Part shown: in pieces, positions 52,075-54,503 of the stretch
How positions within the stretch are numbered: the stretch's first letter is position 1
How the letters are laid out: every line of letters starts with the position of its first letter
NCBI GenBank assembly: GCA_902798365.1
Contig: CADBWP010000025.1
Location: 1 to 54,503 of the forward strand
Reading direction: 5' to 3'
Source of the DNA: an uncultured Ruminococcus sp.
Lineage (GTDB): Bacteria > Bacillota > Clostridia > Oscillospirales > Acutalibacteraceae
DNA: 54,503 bases
The notes under the pieces: model-generated
Told to the model about the DNA's origin: nothing
The model's input: only the letters and a program-made list of their open reading frames with translations
Databases searched by the model: none
Made by a program: the position numbers and the translations under genes

Positions 52075-52110
52075 TACACCTGCGATTATTTATTGAAAGG
52101 ATCTGACCCG

Positions 52111-52899
52111 ATGTCCGTGTTAGTCAGCGTGGTAATGCCGACCTACAACTGCGCCAAGTATATTGCGCAGTCGATCGATTCGGTCATTCACCAAACGCTT
52201 ACCGACTGGGAGTTGTGTATCGTGGACGACGCAAGCACCGACAACACGCGTCAGGTAGTGAAGAAATATCTGATGGTCCACCCGAACATCCACTACAAAA
52301 GGCTGCAGAAAAACTCAGGTCCCGCCGCAGCCAGAAACAAGGCTATCAGCATGGCTAAGGGCAAGTATATCGCTTTTTTGGATTCGGATGATCTGTGGGA
52401 TTCCCAAAAACTGGAAAAACAAGTAGAGTTCATGCGCAATAACAACGCGGCGTTCAGCTGCACCGGCTACCGGCTTATTTCGGAAAAGGGCGGCGACCTG
52501 AACACAGCGTTTATCCCGCCGAAAAACATAGACTACCGCCGCTGCGTTTCACTGTCAAATCCTATCGGCAATCTTACGGCGATGTATGACCGCGAGCTGC
52601 TGGGCACGGTGATGGTTCCGCAAATAAAAAAGCGCAATGATTTTGCGCTGTGGCTGCAAATACTCAAAAAGACCCCCGTGTGCTACGGCATGGACGACGT
52701 GCTCGGAAGCTATCGCACGGGACGCGACGATTCGGTAAGCAAAAACAAGCTGAAACAAATGAAGTACCACTGGCAGCTTTACCGCAGGATAGAAAAGCAC
52801 AACGTTTTGCGCAGCACATATGAGATGGGCTGCTGGGCGTTTGTTAAGGGCACGGGCGTCGGCCTTAAAAAAATAAGACCCCACTCACGCCGCGAGTGA
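52111..52899 (+). CDS. Family 2 glycosyltransferase
   Basis: The 262-residue protein is a GT-A fold inverting glycosyltransferase of family GT2. It shows SVVMPTYNCAKYIAQSIDSV at the start, then WELCIVDDASTDNT for nucleotide binding, GPAAARNKAISMAKGKYIAF, and the metal-binding FLDSDDLW (DxD-like, about 90-97). Later, KKRNDFALWLQILK supplies the acceptor-side Asp and W typical of polysaccharide-type GT2 enzymes. No membrane anchor is seen. It probably adds a sugar to a surface glycan or glycolipid; acceptor and donor are unknown and no glycan cluster is adjacent. GAAAGG precedes the ATG. A frame opening 300 bases earlier runs through the repeat element and is rejected. Confidence 0.9.
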   Translation: MSVLVSVVMPTYNCAKYIAQSIDSVIHQTLTDWELCIVDDASTDNTRQVVKKYLMVHPNIHYKRLQKNSGPAAARNKAISMAKGKYIAFLDSDDLWDSQKLEKQVEFMRNNNAAFSCTGYRLISEKGGDLNTAFIPPKNIDYRRCVSLSNPIGNLTAMYDRELLGTVMVPQIKKRNDFALWLQILKKTPVCYGMDDVLGSYRTGRDDSVSKNKLKQMKYHWQLYRRIEKHNVLRSTYEMGCWAFVKGTGVGLKKIRPHSRRE

Positions 52900-52924
52900 T
52901 AAGCGGCACGCATCTAAAAAAATC

Positions 52925-52956
52925 AGGCGGCTCGCAAATGAGCCGCCTTTAATTAT
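52925..52956 (+). terminator. Terminator of the glycosyltransferase gene
   Basis: Nine-base stem AGGCGGCTC / GAGCCGCCT with a six-base loop, then TTAATTATT. Confidence 0.75.
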
Positions 52957-52997
52957 TGCATTGGATTCTAATATTGTAAAATAGATTGACGCTCAAC

Positions 52998-53182
52998 CTG
53001 CGACCCGCCGTTGCAGGAAGGTTTTGTCAATGCCTACCTTTCAAAAGGCGGAGAAAGCGTCCACCGACGCAGGCGGAGAAAGCGTCCACCGACGCAGGCG
53101 GAGAAAGCGTCCACCGACGCAGGCGGAGAAAGCGTCCACCGACGGCGTCCACCGACGCAGGCGGAGAAAGCGTCCACTGACG
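52998..53182. repeat. 25-bp minisatellite and flanking module (R4)
   Basis: After CGACCCGCCGTTGCAGGAAG and TTTCAAAAGGC comes a unit GGCGGAGAAAGCGTCCACCG plus ACGCA, 25 bp, starting at 53047, 53072, 53097 and 53122; the fourth is cut short and a fifth ends at 53182. It stops one base before the stop codon of the leftward dockerin gene. The same module lies in reverse orientation behind 54228. Confidence 0.85.
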
Positions 53183-54100
53183 CTATTCCATAAACTCAGA
53201 TATGAACTCTGCAATGAAGCGCTGGATCTCGGTCACGTCGCGGATATTGATGATTCCGTCACGATAAACGTCCATAATATCAAACACCTTGGGATCCTCA
53301 AGGTCGTAAAGCGGATTGCCGTCAGCGTCGGTGAACTCCGTGATAACCTTCTGGATCTCGGTGGCGTCGTTTATGTCGATGTCGCTGTCGCCGTTTACGT
53401 CGCCTCTTTCGGACTCGCCGATGGGCAGCGTCTGGCCTTCGGGCTCAATAACGGTATAGGCGGTGATCGAGTCGAGCACCTCCTGATTTATGATCTGGTT
53501 GCGAATGGGGCCGTATTCAACAAGCGGCGGATCGGTGTTTTCGTTGCACATGCCTATGGATTCCATGCGGCAGTTGATGACTGTCTCGCCTGCGTTTTTG
53601 TCAAGCACCTTGAACCTCACCGTAATAAAGGTGACGGGTGTGTTGTCGGCATAGTAGGCGTACATGGGCGAGCTGATGTTTGTAAAGTTGCCTATAACTC
53701 TGCCCGGTGCCGTTATGTTCGTCATGCCCGCGCCTGCCATCTGCTCAACGGAGCCCGAAAACAGGTTGAACATATTGGTGCGGCCTATCTTTACCATGTT
53801 GTATTCCTTTTTCATTTCGAGCACCGCGGGATCCCAGGTGATCTCGTCGATGTCACAGTTTACCACGCGGCTGCCCTCGGCGTAAAGCATGTACTTCACC
53901 GTGATGAAGCTGTCGCCGTTATCGTCCTCTTCAAGCGTGTAGTAGTTTGCCTTGGCGCTGCCGAAGATGTTAGAGGTGGTGACAATGCGCAGGGCAGGCT
54001 GAGTTTTGGCGGAAGCGACAAACGGCACGGCTGCCATAGCGGCGCAGAGCACGGCAACGGTCAACAGGGCTGCAAGCGATTTTTTAAATAACTTTTTCAT
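53183..54100 (-). CDS. Secreted cohesin-like/dockerin protein
   Basis: The 305-residue protein has a signal peptide (MKKLFKKSLAALLTVAVLCA, cleavage near VASA-KT). A cohesin-like domain follows (about 32-215): SFITVKYMLYAEGSRVVNCD, then TWDPAVLEMKKEYNMV, and FITVRFKVLDKNAGETVINC. It is closely related to the second cohesin-like domain of the giant protein at 24293-26140. The dockerin (about 230-300) has DVNGDSDIDIND with ATEIQKVI and a second loop DVYRDGIINIRD with VTEIQRFIAEF. It is thus a compact adaptor-type protein. GGAGG precedes the ATG; the stop TAG touches a minisatellite. Confidence 0.85.
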   Translation of the reverse strand: MKKLFKKSLAALLTVAVLCAAMAAVPFVASAKTQPALRIVTTSNIFGSAKANYYTLEEDDNGDSFITVKYMLYAEGSRVVNCDIDEITWDPAVLEMKKEYNMVKIGRTNMFNLFSGSVEQMAGAGMTNITAPGRVIGNFTNISSPMYAYYADNTPVTFITVRFKVLDKNAGETVINCRMESIGMCNENTDPPLVEYGPIRNQIINQEVLDSITAYTVIEPEGQTLPIGESERGDVNGDSDIDINDATEIQKVITEFTDADGNPLYDLEDPKVFDIMDVYRDGIINIRDVTEIQRFIAEFISEFME

Positions 54101-54176
54101 GGTATCCTCCGCGACAGAGCAGGCAGATTTTCGCCGCGTCTGTCCAATAAAAGATTTGATGTATCGGTATGATTTG

Positions 54177-54205
54177 ATTATACCACATCACGGCCGCATT
54201 TGCAA
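54177..54205 (-). promoter_or_regulatory. Promoter of the cohesin-like/dockerin gene
   Basis: Read leftward, TTGCAA, 17 bases, TATAAT with TGG before the -10 box. The TTTTTTCGGGTTGC above it recalls TTTTTGGATTGC in two other dockerin-family promoters. Confidence 0.75.
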
Positions 54206-54227
54206 CCCGAAAAAAGCAAAAAAATCA

Positions 54228-54503
54228 CACCGGTGGGGCGCCGGTGGACGCTTTCTCCGCCTTTTGAAAGGTCGGCATTAACAAAGCCTTCCTGCAACGG
54301 CGGGTCGGAACGCGGGCGAACGTTTCCGATAATCGTAGTGACAGCCCCTGCGGCTGCGCCGGTGGGCGCTTTCTCCGCCTGCGCCGGTGGGCGCTTTCTC
54401 CGCCTTTGGAAAGGTTAGTATTAACAAAGCCTTTCTGCAACGGCGGGGCGCCGGTGGGCGCTTTTTCCGCCTTTGGAAAGGTTAGTATTAACAAAGCTTT
54501 TTC
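54228..54503. repeat. Inverted, multiplied copies of module R4 at the window end
   Basis: Three copies of a unit that reads GCGCCGGTGGGCGCTTTCTC, CGCCTTTGGAAAGG, ATTAACAAAGCC, CTGCAACGGCGGG start near 54236, 54375 and 54448; the last runs off the window. They are the reverse complement of 52998-53060. No gene was seen here. Confidence 0.8.

Noticed and set aside
51811-52110. 100-codon upstream extension of the glycosyltransferase
   Set aside because: It would run through the repeat element and the gene's own promoter; the ATG at 52111 has a binding site.
53047-53182. CRISPR array
   Set aside because: The 25-bp units are contiguous without spacers, and no cas genes are present.
53011-53193. 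Frames with RRRRKRPPTQAEKAS repeats
   Set aside because: These are translations of the 25-bp minisatellite, open in several frames because 25 is not a multiple of three by chance composition.

Overview
The window looks like a chromosomal segment from a cellulosome- or amylosome-type gut or rumen Clostridium relative, most likely a Ruminococcus-like member of the Oscillospiraceae. The reasons are seven loci encoding C-terminal type I dockerins, three of them joined to cohesin-like domains; surface repeat modules with CxxC motifs of the kind known from ruminococcal secreted proteins; strong AGGAGG ribosome binding sites; sigma-A promoters with 17-base spacers; and Firmicutes-type housekeeping genes (rqcH, rlmH, WalJ-like hydrolase, lexA). 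No rRNA, tRNA, CRISPR array, prophage or transposase gene was seen.

Layout. 1-3.1 kb: a leftward operon of an MBL-fold hydrolase, rlmH and rqcH. 3.3-5 kb: two zinc-ribbon membrane proteins, the first interrupted by an in-frame stop. 5.1-7.8 kb: valS. 8-11.4 kb: a large LRR/dockerin surface protein. 11.5-20.1 kb: a GH31 alpha-glucosidase, an asparagine synthetase with an unusual acidic tail, an M14 peptidase, and a nudix-ribF-htpG operon. 20.2-26.1 kb: a giant leftward surface-protein gene (cohesin-like domains, Thr/Pro/Glu linker, five X25-like modules, CxxC repeats, dockerin), broken by two identical frameshifting deletions. 26.3-28.9 kb: an ArsR-type regulator and a Zn/Cd/Pb P-type ATPase behind a consensus promoter that carries an SmtB-like operator. 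28.9-32.2 kb: two further dockerin proteins. 32.4-35.9 kb: a DUF896 protein and the ilvB-ilvH-ilvC operon. 36.5-45 kb: a vWA protein, an NSS transporter, a CotH-dockerin protein, a zinc-ribbon membrane protein, an APH-like kinase, an L,D-transpeptidase and a D-2-hydroxyacid dehydrogenase. 45-54.5 kb: a cation/proton antiporter, an LRR-dockerin protein, lexA-LOG-DUF6472, an asparagine synthetase-like protein without the glutaminase cysteine, a GT2 glycosyltransferase and a cohesin-like/dockerin protein.

How the parts work together. The dockerins fall into two sequence classes (DVT/DATEIQ type and AKDRI-LTR type), so at least two cohesin partners are expected elsewhere in the genome. Cargo modules (LRR, CotH kinase-like, X25-like, unknown repeats) suggest cell-surface adhesion and carbohydrate binding; the cytoplasmic GH31 enzyme could handle imported oligosaccharides. 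Two dockerin-family promoters 22 kb apart share an upstream block at identical spacing, which suggests co-regulation.

Intergenic DNA is rich in small repeats: a MITE-like element of about 160 bp with terminal inverted repeats (four copies), a long palindromic element inside the ilv leader, a 98-bp repeat family in both orientations, a 50-bp direct repeat, and a 25-bp minisatellite whose relatives lie inverted on the other side of the last dockerin gene. All identifications come from reading the sequence; no database search was run.
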